Positions 1 to 13,873 of a DNA stretch of 64,000 nt are shown here, one piece after another (the stretch's first letter is position 1; every line of letters starts with the position of its first letter). Under the pieces are notes generated by a model that saw only the letters and a program-made list of their open reading frames with translations, searched no databases and was not told where the DNA came from. The DNA is from Edolisoma coerulescens. Its lineage: Eukaryota > Chordata > Aves > Passeriformes > Campephagidae. The stretch lies in NCBI GenBank assembly GCA_013397115.1, contig VWZW01000996.1, positions 1,751,611-1,815,610 on the forward strand, given 5' to 3'. The translations under genes and the position numbers were made by a program.

Positions 1-132
1 GTGCAATATAATACAATCTTAATGGATAATTAAAGGGGTGTTTTTCTTCAGTGATATCTTTGCCTCACATAAGAGATGAATGTCTAAAGTTAAGTCAACA
101 TTTGCATTTAAGGATATTTTGTTCCACATAAT

Positions 133-300
133 AATAGAATCATTCAATGATTTGTGTTGGAAAGAACCTCAATGATCACCTAGTTCCACTGCCCCACGAT
201 GGGCAGGGCACTTTTCACCAGACCAGGTTGCTCAAAGCCCCATTCAACCTGGCCTTGAACCCCTTCCAGGGATGCGGCAGGATATACGGGAACAGTCTCA
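133..300 (-). mobile_element. CR1 LINE, 3'-end fragment
   Basis: This is the 3' tail of a CR1 non-LTR retrotransposon, inserted so that the element reads on the minus strand. Seen: an AATAGAATCATTCAATGA start (the degraded complement of the CR1 terminal octamer repeats), then a GTTGGAAAGAACCT-like block, GGGCAGGGCACTTTTCACC, AGACCAGGTTGCTCAAAGCC and CAACCTGGCCTTGAACCCC in the order expected for the avian CR1 3' UTR. Similarity fades after about 285, where the usual GGGATGGGGCATCCAC block is broken. CR1 copies are normally cut short at the 5' end, and this one follows that rule with no coding sequence left. The small open frame over it is incidental. Confidence 0.9.
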
Positions 301-2166
301 ATAAAGTTTTTTTTAAATTATTATCTCAAACTCTGTTAGAATGAAATTTCTGCTTTGAATGATGAGGGCCAAAGGTTATGGCCATGCCAGCACTGATGCG
401 CAAAATCATCAGGATGAGAAACTTCCCCGTAATGGTGTGGCAATTTTTTAAGCTGTGTCCAACAGTAAGTACTGCAGATAAGTACAAGCCACCTTTAGCA
501 GCAAAGCCATTTGCTCTTCCAGCTGTGTGGTAAGACAGCAAACTAAGGTGAAATTTTGTCCAAGCCAGTTGGTGTACTGAAGTAGAACTGAAGTGGAAAT
601 GCACAATGGTGTGAGGAGAACAGTGGGTGATATTGTTAGAGGTTGTGGGGGGCTGTGAGATACTAATCTTGGCAAGAATGTTGATGTTAAGAAACCCTCT
701 TTTAATAGTTCAATGTTCAGCACTGCTGAATAGCAAAGCTGATCAGCCCTACTGTTCATAGCAGTGATAATTCTCTCTGCATGGAAACAGGATCATAGGG
801 AAGTCCTGGATTAAATTCTTTAAAATAATGTATAGGACAGAAGAACTGACAAAGACCTGTGCTACTTGGGAATTTAAATGCCATCATTAAAAATGAAAAA
901 AAAAAAAAAAAAAATAGAGGGAGGAGAGGAAACAAAGTATTACCAGACTTCTGCTTTATTTTTACACTAAAATTGCTCAGGAATATGAATGCATTGTTTG
1001 AAGAGCTTTTCTCAAGAAATACAGAAAAACACCAAGAAAGCTGAAAGAAATCATCAGATATCATGGTAGATTGACAGAGAAAATGCAGAGTGAAAAAGAA
1101 AAAACAGTAGTTTACAGCTGTGTGTTTGGCCAAAATGGGTTTGGAATTGGTAGTGAAGAATTAATTTCTTGTTTGATTCCTCTTGTAGTCCTGGAAACAA
1201 GACTGTGTATATATCCCTTATAGATTTATAGTTTTATAAAGGAAATCTTAACCCCATAATCAATCTCGTTCTTTTATGGAAACAAGTTTTACAAGACCTC
1301 AAGTTTTGGCCAACTGCCCAGACCTTGAAGTTCTTATGCCATGAGGCTAGTAGTGTAAAGCCCCCTGCTTGTTTCCAGGCAATCCAATGACTCACAGCCC
1401 TGCTGGCTGAAGCACAAGGTCTGAAGATCTGAAGCTGCAAGGGTTAAGATTTGCCCAGCCGTGCCTGAAGGGAGTCAGGCAGAACCTATTAGGAGTAAAT
1501 AGGAGCACATAGGCTTGTTCAGCAGTTAGTTGACTTCAAATGCTTCCTCATCATTTGGGTGTTCCCGTGACAGCTCAGGGATCCCAACGCCTGTGACAAG
1601 CATGGGGCAACATGGGAATGCATCATCATGCAATTCTCCTTTCAGGCATTGTTACAGCATGATAATGAAATCCCCTGGTTATGTTGACAACTCCCAGTAC
1701 ATGGAGAGAACTCGGAAGAACTGTTAGGTCTTTGTGATCTTGCCCTGGGTGGGATTCCCAAGGTAAAGGCTCTCTGCAATCTCTTTTTATTTCCCAGAAG
1801 AAGGCATCTGAGAGCAATCTTTTATTGTCTGCCAGTACTGCCTCAAACAGAGCTTTAATTTAAGGGACTCTTTTAGTTAACATGTGTAAATGTAAAAAGA
1901 ACCAATGCAAGTGTTTATTTTCATATAAATATGGGATCTGTACATAGTGAAAGAGGGAGCAGAAGAAAAGAATAAAGGAAAGAAATCAGGTCCAAACCTG
2001 ACACCAAGGACCTGTCTGCAGTCCATACAAAACTTAAGGACAGGTATAATTTTCCTCACTTTATTCATATGAGAAAGTATCCCCCCTCATTTCCCCTTCC
2101 CCACTCTCAGAGACTTCTACCTTCAGCCAGTTGTCCTTTCTGTAAATTTATTTAAACTGTAACTGG
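301..2166. other. Unique non-coding stretch, no gene seen
   Basis: AT-rich sequence with several overlapping short open frames on both strands (the longest about 125 codons on the minus strand at 756-1133, rich in Phe and Leu from poly-pyrimidine sequence). None shows a domain, a convincing splice context or a signal of selection that I can see. The only distinct element is a homopolymer A run near 896-914, listed separately. Confidence 0.7.
896..914. repeat. Poly(A) homopolymer run
   Basis: An uninterrupted run of about 19 A residues followed by a purine-rich GAGGGAGGAGAGGAAAC stretch. It could be the tail of a very old retroposed copy, but I recognise no transposed body upstream on the plus strand and no flanking duplication, so I call it only a homopolymer. 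Runs of this kind are often length-variable. Confidence 0.8.
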
Positions 2167-2216
2167 GTCCCCTTTGTCAGAGGGACCCCTTTGCTGGGGG
2201 ACCCCTTTGTCAGAGG
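2167..2216. repeat. Short tandem repeat, 16-17 bp unit, three copies
   Basis: Three adjacent copies of a unit close to GACCCCTTTGTCAGAGG, starting at about 2167, 2184 and 2200. The first and third copies match closely. The middle one carries CTGGGG in place of GTCAGAG. This is a minor satellite-like duplication with no coding relevance. Confidence 0.8.
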
Positions 2217-5200
2217 AACTGATGAGGACAGAGCCTCTATTGGAAGGAACAAATTATTCCTAAATTAGCAAAAGACTTGATAGGTTTGACTCTGTTTGTG
2301 GTAGAAATCCTGTTTTGCTGGCAACTATTTCTAAGGAAACTTCTATCAAAATATGCGTGCTTTATGGTCAAGTATTTTATTGTCTGTCAAATGTAAGACT
2401 TTAAATTACTGAATATCGTGATATCTGTGTGTGTGTTTCTTTGGGAATTTAGACCTTAGCCTGCACACTTGCTACTCTTCACCTTAGAGATCCCCAGTGT
2501 GAAAGCACCATTTAAACTAATGCCCCCAAATCGGCTTCATTTCTTCTCTCTCTCTTTGTGTACATGTGGCCCTTAGTCACACACAGAAGCCCTACACGTA
2601 GCAGGGGGTGCACACCTCTGCTTAGAAAGGACCAGGAATCAGCCAAGACCGAGACTGGTGAGGTACTCCCTAGGGATGCCGTGCTGGTCCTATTAAAGTT
2701 TGTGGGATTTTTCACATCTGTCCTTTGGAAGATCGTTTGTACAGTTCTGCTTTAGTCCTTAAGGTGAGGCACTAAAATTAAAAAACAGATGTCAAATAGC
2801 ACGAAAATAGCATCTATATATTCTGGGAAGTGTTTTATTAGTATGTAATTAATCACAGGCTGCGCTCCATAGGTGAGCTTTTGCTCTCTAGGCAATAAAT
2901 CCACAAAGTGCAAACTAGACTTCTGCTTGCCAGCTTTAAGAACTGATAAGCACATATATTTTCCTGCTCCCTAATACTCCCTTGCAGTTTGTATTTTAAG
3001 TGACCACCACAAAAACTGCTACAGTAGATTTAATGAAGAAATGTACAAAGCTTGTATGACAGAAAACTGCAAAGTTGATTAAGAAAATATGATCCTAGCA
3101 ATTGCAGGTCCTATAATCTCCTAAATTGGCTTAGATGAATTGACTAGTGTGGAAATGAAATTTCTTGTCACTGCAACAACTTAGATACGGATGCTGAGTA
3201 TCACCCGATTTTCCTTGTTTTGGCATACTAAAAGCCAATGTTACTTGAATATTTAATGTAAATATGCTATATCTTCATACTGACACTAAATTCTTGGAAC
3301 AGCAAGAATAAACTTTTGAAGTGACTTAGAATGGGAAACATCTCATTTTTCTGATACAGACAATAACTATTTCTCATTTTCAAGCAGAACAAATGACCTA
3401 TGGTGTGAAAAACAACTGCAGTTAATTTGCTGTCATGCATTCTTTCTGCTCAGGTGTGAAACATTTTTATCATATACAGATACAGTCCTGCTTTCTGCTC
3501 TAAGTGAATAATTTTCTTTGCAAAACATTTTGTTTACATTGGTGGCCCACAGAATGGCTGATTGAGAAAAAGCTCAAAACTCAGAGCTGGTGCTCGTTGG
3601 TTTTGGTAACCAATCACTTCCCTTTGGAAAGGTTATTTTTTTGAATATTCAAAACTACGTAGGAAGCCTAAGGAATAGGTGATTCTCTGAGCACTGGCTC
3701 ATGTCATCACCTAATAAAATAGCATGGAAAGCTGCTTGGGAATGTGAACCCTTTAGTAGAAAAGCTTTGCACAGGAAGATGCTGATAAGATAGCAAGGAT
3801 GTAGAGACTTTTAAGTGTTGGTAACCTTACCACACTGAGAAAAGGAGAGAGAATGGGTTTGGGATGAAGTGACAACTGAAGTGGGCTTGGAAATGGGTGC
3901 AAAGAAATTACCTCTGCTGCATGTGGATTGTTTTTGGAGACACTGCCTTGAGCTTTTACAATAGTTGTGCATGCCAGATCAGGTTACATTGCCACATTGC
4001 CAACATTATGATTGAATGATGTTGCACAGCACATCTGCTTGGAGCATGTCTGTTTGAGGTAGAAGACAGAGCCAGAGCAAAGCTGGAAATTGAACATGTT
4101 GTATTTGCTGCATCTCCAAATTGTTCCTTTCTGACTGTAAGGAATGTGGTAGTTTTGCATAGAAGGGCGTTTGTCCAAAATAAAGGCTCAATGAACCCAG
4201 GCTTTCAAATGCAAGTGTGTGCCCTGTGTACATTCCCCTGTCCAGCTGTTAACTGGATCATAACAACCTCCCCACCATTATCTATCCAGCACAAATGATA
4301 TGGTCTTCAATGCCACAAATGATGCCTGAGTTATAGGAAAGTTTTACAGGTTTCTAAAGAGTCTTTCTTTTAATATCTTGTCCAAGATCAGGCATCCCTT
4401 TTTCAGGGATTAGTCTGTCCCTAATCCTGAGGGAGCACCACCTGGTGCAATTCTTGAGTTCTGTGGAGTCAGCTGGACTTCAAGAAGAACTATGAACTGG
4501 GCTCAAGGCTGGCAGATACCTTCCTACTGACTGCTTTGTAAACTATTACTCACATCAAACATGTTTCAGCAAAAACAACCATGAAAAGTGTATCTATCAT
4601 TAGTTCTCTGCCTATTCATCTTGCTGGCATTTTAAGATCAAGGGCTTATTCTTTAAATGAAGGTTGCCTTTGCTGACACAATTAGCTGTGTTTGTAACAA
4701 CTAATAGGAAGACATTTGCCTAGTAGGGAGTGATGAGAGAATAGTTTTTTCATCAACCACTTTTATCCTTTCTCTCCCATGCTGAGCCTGCATTACAAAT
4801 TAAAAAAACTTGTGTTCTGATTCTTTTTTTTCCCCTTTTTCTCCCTTTAAACTAACCTGTTCAGTACTTTTCCCTGGAAAACCAATGTAATTTCCCAACA
4901 GTCTTCTGGCATGCTCCCTTTTTCTTCCTCTGTGTCAGTCTTAGAGTATATTTAAAAAATGGAAGATCTTACAAAAAACTGAACACTTCTGACATTTGTG
5001 ACAAGATGCATTTACATTTCTGTGGCAGTCTTGGTACCCGTCTCTCCAACACCCTGCTTATCCCATTCACACTATAGCAAGTGGATTTTTTAACTTATAT
5101 ATGAGGACCTGCTTCTGTTGGTAAATTGTATATGCACCAATGCTCCCAATTCAAATAAGCAGATGACAGAAAAAACAGTAAACTCTCAGTCTTTGACAGC

Positions 5201-8200
5201 TTGTTTCTCCACCATCACCACTGGTTTCCCAAAGGGACAAACACAAACCATGTTTGCTGCAGCTCTACTCAAGGGTTAAATTAACATGTGTTTCCAGATA
5301 CAGAACTCTCCCTGAGGGGGAAGTATGTACAAAAATGAAACAACACAAACATCCACTATTGTAAAATTCTCAAAGGCAGATGTGTACAAAAAACTGTCCT
5401 TGTTCCCTACTAACATTAGACAGCCCTGGAATCTCTCCAAACACAACATTTAGATGAAGAGAAAATTTTAAAATAGGATTTTAAAACAATTAAATAAAAG
5501 ACATACTTTGGAGAGGTACCATTTGCTTTGCACTTCATACCCCCTTGCCTGCTTCTGTTAGAATAATAAAATCACATCCCAGATGACAGGCTGCTGAAGA
5601 TATTGTCCAGTAGGGACATCTAGCTTCTTCCCAGAGCCTATAAAGAATTGTTTCAGTAACTTTGAAGATGTCTTTTTGACTGTAACATAAATAAGTGGTT
5701 GCAGTGGTCTAAGTAATAATATGTCCTTTGTCAAACACTGCTTCTTTTAAACTAGCTGATATCATTATTTTTTATCTGAACCTCAGGTGCAAAGCAATCT
5801 TTCAGGGAGTGAATCTACAAAAACACGCCAAAATCTCTCAAGTTTAGTTTGGAATTTTTCCTGCTCTGGAAATGACCACAGTAAAGAATCTGATAAAAAA
5901 TGTAATATGTGTTCAAATAGAGACTTAGTAGTTTAAATTTTGGGAGCTTGGTCATCCTAGCTGTCAGTTTGAATAAAGGTAGAAGTGCAACAAGGGGCAG
6001 ACTGAGCTTTACCCACCTGCACCCACATTTACAATCAGAGTCTCTTGAGAGGAGGAGGTCAGCCACAGATCCATTCAGGACATTCAAGCCTTACCTTTTC
6101 CTCAGACCCAGGCAGCTTGCCCCCACTTTTTGACACAGCTCACTCCAGCACTGTCAGGTTCAGGACCATGCAAGTAGATTGGCTTGGTTTGCCTGACTGT
6201 GCCATGGAAAATTCTGGAATCGGTACAACCAGCTATTTGTCACTGCTACACAGTGTGTTGGTACTAGGAACATGGTTTTCCTTCTGTAAGTCCTCCTAGG
6301 GTCAGGCCTCTTCAGGGAGTTCAGGTAGCCAGGCTAATAGGGAAGTTCAAAGTTTTTCATGCCTGGATGAGGAAAGCCAGAGCAAAAAATAATTAAATAT
6401 ATTAAATAACCAAGCATTTTCTTCTTTCTTTACTTCACTGAACCCAAGATTCCTAATTGATGCTTCCTTTATTTTTTGTGCCCTCATCATGATCTCTTGC
6501 TGAATCCCTAAGCTTTTCCTTAGACAGTAAAGATAATCAATTCTCACACTCAGTACTTGAAACTTAAACAAATATTCAGCAAACTGATATTCAAACCCAC
6601 AGCTTTCAATGAGCTGTCTTGCAGAACCAACGTGTCTTTCCCCATTCTGATCCAAGGAAAGTCCCATATTTCTTGGAGGCCATCCCCAGGAGACAGCACA
6701 ATCAGGTAACACTCCAAAAGAGAGTTTGCTCCTCTACCCACTCAAGTCGGCTGAAAAATTTCAGTCAACTCTAAAGATGCAAGCTCCACTGCCTAGAGCT
6801 TGGTTGTGTTTTGTGTCACTTACATGGTCACTGCTTGTGACTGGACAGCACAACCCCTTGGTGTGAGGGAAGGATGGCCCCAGGAGCAAATGGCAGAGCA
6901 GACAGAGCATGGTGCCTGTGGCTCTGCTCATCTCACAGGTTTCACAGGCAGTCTGCAGAAAGTAACCATCTTCCTGAAGGATAGATTGTCCAGGAAGGTC
7001 CAGCTGTGTTCAAAGGACAGTGTCACACTAACTGACATGAACAGGAATGGTGTGCAGCCGCCCATTTTGCTCCAGCCACAGCCTCTGGCCAGATCCAGGG
7101 CTGTGCTTCCAGGTTTCTCTGCTCAGGCAGCTCACATACGCTGCACCTAAATAGAGCACAGGTGTAAAAATGGACGTGAACGCTCTGAATGAAGACCAAG
7201 CTAGTAGCCTCACATTCATCAGTAGGTGAGCATGCGGGTTCAGATTGCACAATTTTCTCCACTGGTAGTATGAAAGGAAATGGCACTCCATTCAGTCAGT
7301 GGTTTGCATATCCCAGGAGTCCCATACTAATCTCCATGTCGTAGTCTGCATGCAAAATTGTGGTTCTATGGAGTGGAAGAAGTTAAAAAGTCAATGTATT
7401 TTATGGCCCTACAAGGTGCTGATAGATGAATTCTGTCCTTTGCAGACTCAATCAGTGAGGCCGTGCATGGGGGAAACTGGATTTTCTCGCTGAGTGTAGG
7501 ACTGCCGTTATTATCATATTTATCATTAGCAGCGTGAGCACACATGGCGCAGCAGCACTTCATCCATATTCATGCTTTTTGTGTTGGTGCCCTGCAAGCA
7601 TGAAGCTCAAAGCCACTGTCCCACTGTCTACAAGTCACACAGATGTACTGGTGCAAGCCACCCTAGTCAGTGGATGCCCTCTGGAGGTACCAGATGTTCG
7701 CACAAAAGGGAGGATGGGATCTGGGAGATAAATCTTGTAAGGTGCAGCATGAAGAGGATTTGCAGAAAATGGTTCAAAATGGTTAGTGAAAGCAGATATG
7801 AATAAATATTATTACTTCATTCCTAGACATTGGTTTTTGTCCTGTCCCTTCAAGGCACTTTAGGAAGGAGCCACTACTGCGATCCAAATTTTCCTAAAGC
7901 ACAAGAGCTCCTGCAGCTTGGGAGTCCTCCGTTTCCTCCCTTCCAGGCCTGCCTTGCTCTGGGCATTTGGGATGGCTGACTATGTTTTCTCTCTCCCTGA
8001 GCAAGGCACTGCACCAAGGACAAGGTGATCAGGCAGGGTATCTCCCTGCTGCCAACCTGCATCCATTATATTCAGTGAAAAATAAATGGCAAGGAAATGA
8101 ACCAACCTGGTGTTATCGGTCATGCAGCATCACTGCTGTTTACAGAGATTGCACCTTTCTGAACTCATCTGGGGACTCTTCAGCTGCAAAGCCAGTGACC

Positions 8201-11200
8201 TCATTTGTCACCTTGCAAATGCCTCCCTCCTGTGAGCCTTGTGGACGATGTACATCTTTGTTTAACAGGACACCCAGCTTTGAAGAACGAGGAGAAGATT
8301 ACTGATAGTGATGTGAACTCAGAGCAGGCATAAGTCACCTTTCCAGGAGAGCTCAGCTCTGATTAAAGCACAGTTGAAAAATGTGCCTCTCCCAAGAATT
8401 CCCCTTGTAGCATTCCCTGTTAGATTTTCCAGATTATATCAGTGCATGACAGACTAGGGAAGAAATATGACTTCAATTTTGAACATGGAAACAACTCTTA
8501 AAAAGAATGATTTTTTGAGTCTTAATGGTAAGATCATAAACCTTTGTTACTTAGTTAAAAGGGGCACCAATTCATTTAATGATATTAAAATTTTCTACAG
8601 CCTGTGTGATACAAGACATCACAACAAATGATACAGCAAGTCCTGACTATCTCAAAATCGCTTTGTTGATGAAAGTAGATCAGGGACAACTAAAATGAGA
8701 CTAGGTTATGAAAAAGGATGAAGATTTCTAATAATATTATTTTAAGAATCTCAACTTTAAGGTGCAGCATTGCTTATTTAAAAAAAAAATTAAAAGCAGC
8801 TCTCTTTCTGTCGCTATGCATGTAGCACAGTGAGTTCTATTTTGAGAATATGATGCTTCTCAGATGTCATTAATTTGAGCAGGAGGTCAGCAAAAAAATG
8901 GATTTGCAAGACAGAGATCAGGCCATGATCTGATCTGTTTTGCACAAGAATAAAAAAACCAACATTCAAAGAAGAGAAAAATACATTTTGGAACTTTGTT
9001 GACAAAGGGTCAGAGCAGTTTCTTAAAGCATGTCTGGCAGTATTCTCTGAAAGCTTCTGTGTCGCTAATAAGAATGTCACACTTGAAGGAGCATTGAACT
9101 ATTTTGTAACCTACCATATGAAATCTGCTGCCCAGCCACAGGTTAAATGCACACAATGAAATTCTCTTTCCTCCCACTGCCAGTTCTGTCACTTACTACA
9201 CTGAAGTCCGCAAAAATACAATATGACTCAGAATATGTAGGCTGTGGCTAGGCAGAGAAAGCTCATTCAAAATTGATTTTCTTTCAGGCATCCCTGATAT
9301 TCCCTGTTTCAATTGCTCACCTACTGTACAGTTGAGTGAGCACTTAAGGAAGTTGCAAAGCGATGCAGCCTGTCTGGGACATGAAGGAATGTGGAGCAGG
9401 ATAATCACAACATCATCAACCCAATTCTCCAAGGTAGCTGGCCAATAATACTGTTCTAATTGAATAACTTATCCACAGCTATTTCCCCCGGGAGAGCCTA
9501 CGGCTTCAGCTCTCTGTGTAGGCAGATGGTGCAGCATACACAATGAAACCTGTAATTTTCTCTCACTACTGAGCATGTTAACAGTGAGCTGTTTTCCCAG
9601 TACTGCTAGCCCATTAATATTTTATTTTAACTGGTTTTCTTCAAGTTATTATGCACCATACAGCAGAGAATGGAGAAATCAGTGATACATTTCATATTTA
9701 TTTTACAGCCAGCTCACTAAGCTACCCCCTGCTCATTAAGGCTACTGCTTTGCTAATCAAGAATTGTATATGTCATCATCAGGTACATGCTGAAATGAAA
9801 GTGTCATAATTAAAAACAAAGGTGCATGAGTCACTGGAGCCCTGAATTACTAACTAGCAGCAAAGCGTAACAAATAGGCTGCAAGTGAATTCCAGACCTG
9901 CAGGGCTGTTTTTTAAAACATGCATTAATGAGCATGTGCTGAGCATATTTCTGACTCTGAGAATGCTGTCCCTATCTTGCTCTCTGAACTACACGTCTTA
10001 GCAATGTACAGCCATCCCCTTGTCCCCAAATGTTGGAACAGTGCATAATCCTCAGCAGCAAAAGTGGTTGAAAGGCAAATGCAGCCTGGGAGGGCAAGGC
10101 AGCAGAGACAGCCCATCAACAGCGTAACAACATGACAGATGACAGACCCAGAGGCAAATCCAGGCCTGCCAGCAGATCCGCCTGTGGAGCCTGCCAATGA
10201 GCCAGATGCAGCTACTGAAAAGATATCATCCCTAGCTTAGCATCTGGGCCTTGCTGTGGCCAGCCATACTTTGTGTGCTCCATATTCTTACTGCTGACCC
10301 CAGCTGCTGGGAGAGACTGGAACAATGAGGGAGAGCTCAACTGCATCAACAACATTGCATTCATATTTTGCTAGCATGTACACTGTGACTACAAAAAATG
10401 TCAATCTGTGTATAGTATAATTATAAGTTTGCATTTATTTTAGCTCTTCTGGCAGCATATATACACTGTTTCCCCTCTCCCACTGTCTCTGAAAAAAGAC
10501 AGCTCAGGGATTCATTCTTTGTTATCCATTCCCACTCAGAAATACACACTTAGCTACTTCATCATCTCTTAGAAATAGCAGTACGCTGTAAATCTATGTG
10601 TGATTAAACCTTGGCATTGAGATCCAGCAGTTCTTGTCCCTGGAAAGGTACAGTTCTTTCTAATTCACAAGTATTTCAGAGCTTGGCTTGTAGTATTAAA
10701 CATCAAATAAATCTTTGTCAAGTGACTCAGGTGACAATTAAGTGAAAACTAATGATATGCCATCACAGAAAATGTAATTGCATCCATTGTTAGGCACTTC
10801 CCAGGTCACGATACATGCATAGCGTTTCAAAAAATGGTATTCATTCGTTCACCCTGGCATCCTAGTCTGACTACAAAAGTGTATTAATAAAATCATCATT
10901 TTTCCTTTTATAGAAGTTACGGGCATTCTTTTTGGAAGATCCTACCCCCCTTGGAATTCATCACTGCTTTTCTGCATACTAGTAATTGGCTCAGTCAGTC
11001 AAGCAAAATGTAAATGTAGATGCTCAAAAGCATCCTGTTGAGGACAGGGTGGGAAAGGTTCTGTTCTCTTATTTTCTCATCTATAATAGTTACTAAGAAA
11101 TACTTTAAGCACATGTTTATAAGTGTATTCTTCAGAAAATATGTAGTGTTGGAAATCATTGATCTGTAATGGAAATTTCCTTAGTCTTGTTTAAGTCTAA

Positions 11201-13855
11201 GTGCATTTATAGAAACCAAACCATATTGTCCCTTTTGGTTCAAGGTAGGATTAATCTTACTTACCTCAGGCATCTAAGTCACACTAGGATCCCTTTTAAA
11301 TCAATGGGAAAATACAGGCACCTTTAGAAGGCTATTCATCTCGTCCTAATGTAGGCATCAGAACAATTCATCTGAAATGAATCCTTCTGTGAAGGCACCT
11401 ATGTCTTTCTATTAATTATAAAGGAAGCCCACGGAGACTAGCTTTGAATAGGTTCCTCTTTTTCAGCCTTGTGAGATCAGGTGAGATGTATCCCACTCTT
11501 CATGTTTCATTGGCTAAAGAGGAATGTGTAGACAGAAAAACGGGAAGTTAAAAGAGCACAGCCTTTCATTTTAGATTCATATATATTCCCATAATTAAGA
11601 AAGGATTACCAAATAAGCTGAATCACAAAGCTACTTTTCTGTGTTTAACACCACAAAGCTGGAAATAGCACATCTCCCCATACACAGCCTTTGAGCCACT
11701 TGCAGTGGGAATATCTGGTTCTCTTAGTGAATCACACAAAGCTGGAAGATCTCTTGACACTGACTCCTTCTTCTTTCCATTCATTTTTTCAAACAGATAA
11801 GAAGATCCCAGACGTATAAAGACAGCCTGCACCGGAGACCCAGTCTATTCCGATGTTAGCAATCTTGTAGTTATAGGAATAGTATATGGCAAAATTACGG
11901 AATACTGTAAAGGACACTGGATATGTTACAAGCCTTGTAATCACAGATGTTTTGAGAGGGGCACTTATGTGATCAGCTCTGATGAAGATTCAGTCCTGTA
12001 ACTAAAACTGCTTGATTACCCTGTGGATGATACAAGAACTTTTTCCCAGTAAAATTTCATTATTTTTTTCTATATTTTGATGGACAAACATGGTATAAAA
12101 AAGTCTTAACTAGCCTGAAAAAACCCCGAAATATTCTTTTTTAAAAGGTTCCAAAATTAACTTCTTTAAAAAATTCAAATTTCTTTAGAACATTTATTTA
12201 AGCTATACAAAGAAATACCAGCTGTTTTGAAGAAATGCGTTATTCAGTACTGGAATTGTTTTTCCTCATGCTTTTAGATAGCTGAGTACTCTGTATGAAA
12301 AATTACTTTGCAGGTTAACATAAAATAAATTCAGAACTGCCAGAAAATTGAAAAACTGGTTATTCACATGGCAGTACTGTGGGGTTAGTACTTCATCTAT
12401 TGTTCTGCTTCTGTTGGGAAATAGAGACAGTTTTGAAAACTGATGTTTCTCCTTAGGAGAGGTGGAATATGGCAACTCAAGTTTTTGCTGGGGATTAGCT
12501 TACTGCAGATTCCAAAGTGGGGGAAAGTACCTTGACATCCCTTCCCTTTGTTTCATCTCATCTGAAAGGCAGGAATCACTGTGCAAGAAACAGCTTTTCC
12601 AAGTGCACAGGAAGATATGTAGGGCCAGATCCATTTCCAAGGGAGATTAATGGGAGGCTTTTTATTGACTTCAGCTGAGACTGAGGACAGCAACAAAGAT
12701 ACTTGGCTCACAGTTCTCTCCTCTATCCAAATCTACTAAAGTATGTATTTAAAACCCTTCCTTAAAGTCCTTGAATTATTCTGCTACTGCTGATCACTGG
12801 AGAAAAAATCTGGCTGGTACCTCCATCCATTTGCAGAGGAGTACGACCAAAGTCGAAATGGTGAAACCATTATTTCCTGTAGAAATTCAGTGGAGTTGTC
12901 TGCAAATGAATAATAAATTACAGCTGCATAGTTCCACAAAATCATTATAATTTCCTGCAAATTCTATAGGATTTATTCAGGTGACCAGCAAGAGAGAAGA
13001 TGACATCCAAAAAATTTGTGTATTTGCATCAGCACTACTGGAGCAGTTCTCACACTGGTATAGTGTGAAGTAGTGGAGAGGGTACCCTGAGTTATATGGG
13101 ATCACCCCAGATCTGTAATCAGAAAAAGGTGATTATAGTCAAGGAATGGTCCCATGCCATGAACCTCCTTCATATGAAATAATAAAAAACCAGGAAGAAC
13201 AAATCTTTGACCCGTTTTTATCTACTCTGTCTAATATTTCTTCCCAGATTTATAATGTTAAGTGTGTAGCAAATACTACACATTCTGTCTTTACCTGCCC
13301 TCACGATTCTTTGGCCACAATATTCAACATAGTGTAATATGACAGAATGCAATCACATCAGCTAAGATTTGATGTCCTTCTAATTTTTATCTAAAGCTTT
13401 TGATAGAAGAGAAAGCATAAACTGTTCATGGGAAAACACAAGTATTTGGGATGGAACATTTATATTTATTTATGTAAAGGAATATATGTACATATATACT
13501 TGGGAATAAATAGAGGGAAGAAAATACTGACTGGAAATGAAGCAAATGAGTTATAAACACTAAGCATAGGAAAAATAAATCATATAAATGAATACTGCAG
13601 TAAACCCCTGTTTTATAAGCAGTTGTGACCTGTCTGAGGAGGAAATGCAAAAGTCTGCCAAAAGCACATCATATCCATCTGTCCAGTTTAGAGTATTAGT
13701 TGTGTTTCTACTTGGACAGTTCTCAGCCCAATCCTGTTAATAGTTACACATATAAATAGCCTTGTTCCTTAACTTATTCCAAAATCATCAACTCAGCAGA
13801 GTGGAATGATGCATAAGTAAGATGGCATGTAGCTAAGATGCTGTATAGGGCCAAC
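2217..13855. other. Long unique non-coding stretch with a candidate conserved block
   Basis: No gene, RNA or recognisable transposon in over 11 kb. Open frames are short, overlap on both strands and match nothing I know. A cluster of them at 6800-7290 sits in locally GC-richer sequence and is a composition effect. The stretch 9440-9950 stands out by texture: it holds ATTAAG, CTAATCAAG, ATAATTAAAA, an AACAAAGG (SOX/TCF-like) at 9815-9822, a perfect AP-1 site TGAGTCA at 9827-9833, and GCATTAATGAGCATGTGCTG at 9922-9941. That density of homeodomain-, POU- and MAF-like sites is typical of vertebrate conserved non-coding elements, but conservation cannot be judged from one sequence. Confidence 0.6.
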
Positions 13856-13873
13856 CATGTGCCTAGGCACATG
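13856..13873. repeat. 18-bp perfect palindrome
   Basis: CATGTGCCTAGGCACATG reads identically on both strands with no spacer. The symmetry stops at the next base on each side. It carries two E-box-like CACATG/CATGTG half motifs around CCTAGG. No neighbouring feature explains it, and a chance origin is quite possible in 64 kb. Confidence 0.9.

Noticed and set aside
896..914. Poly(A) run as the tail of a processed pseudogene
   Set aside because: No recognisable gene body upstream and no flanking direct repeats.
6800..7291. Cluster of overlapping open frames on both strands (116 and 87 codons)
   Set aside because: Local GC-richer composition. The frames contradict one another and none carries a motif.
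9491..9523. Hairpin-like GAGAGC/GCTCTC and GCCTAC/GTAGGC arms, considered as a small RNA
   Set aside because: The two arm pairs are short, overlap and exclude each other. There is no long stem as in a microRNA precursor.
12615..12685. GGGCCAGATCCATTTCC...TTGACTTCAGCTGAG, reminiscent of an old amniote inverted-repeat element
   Set aside because: The complementary second half of such an element is not visible, and the match is too short to support a call.
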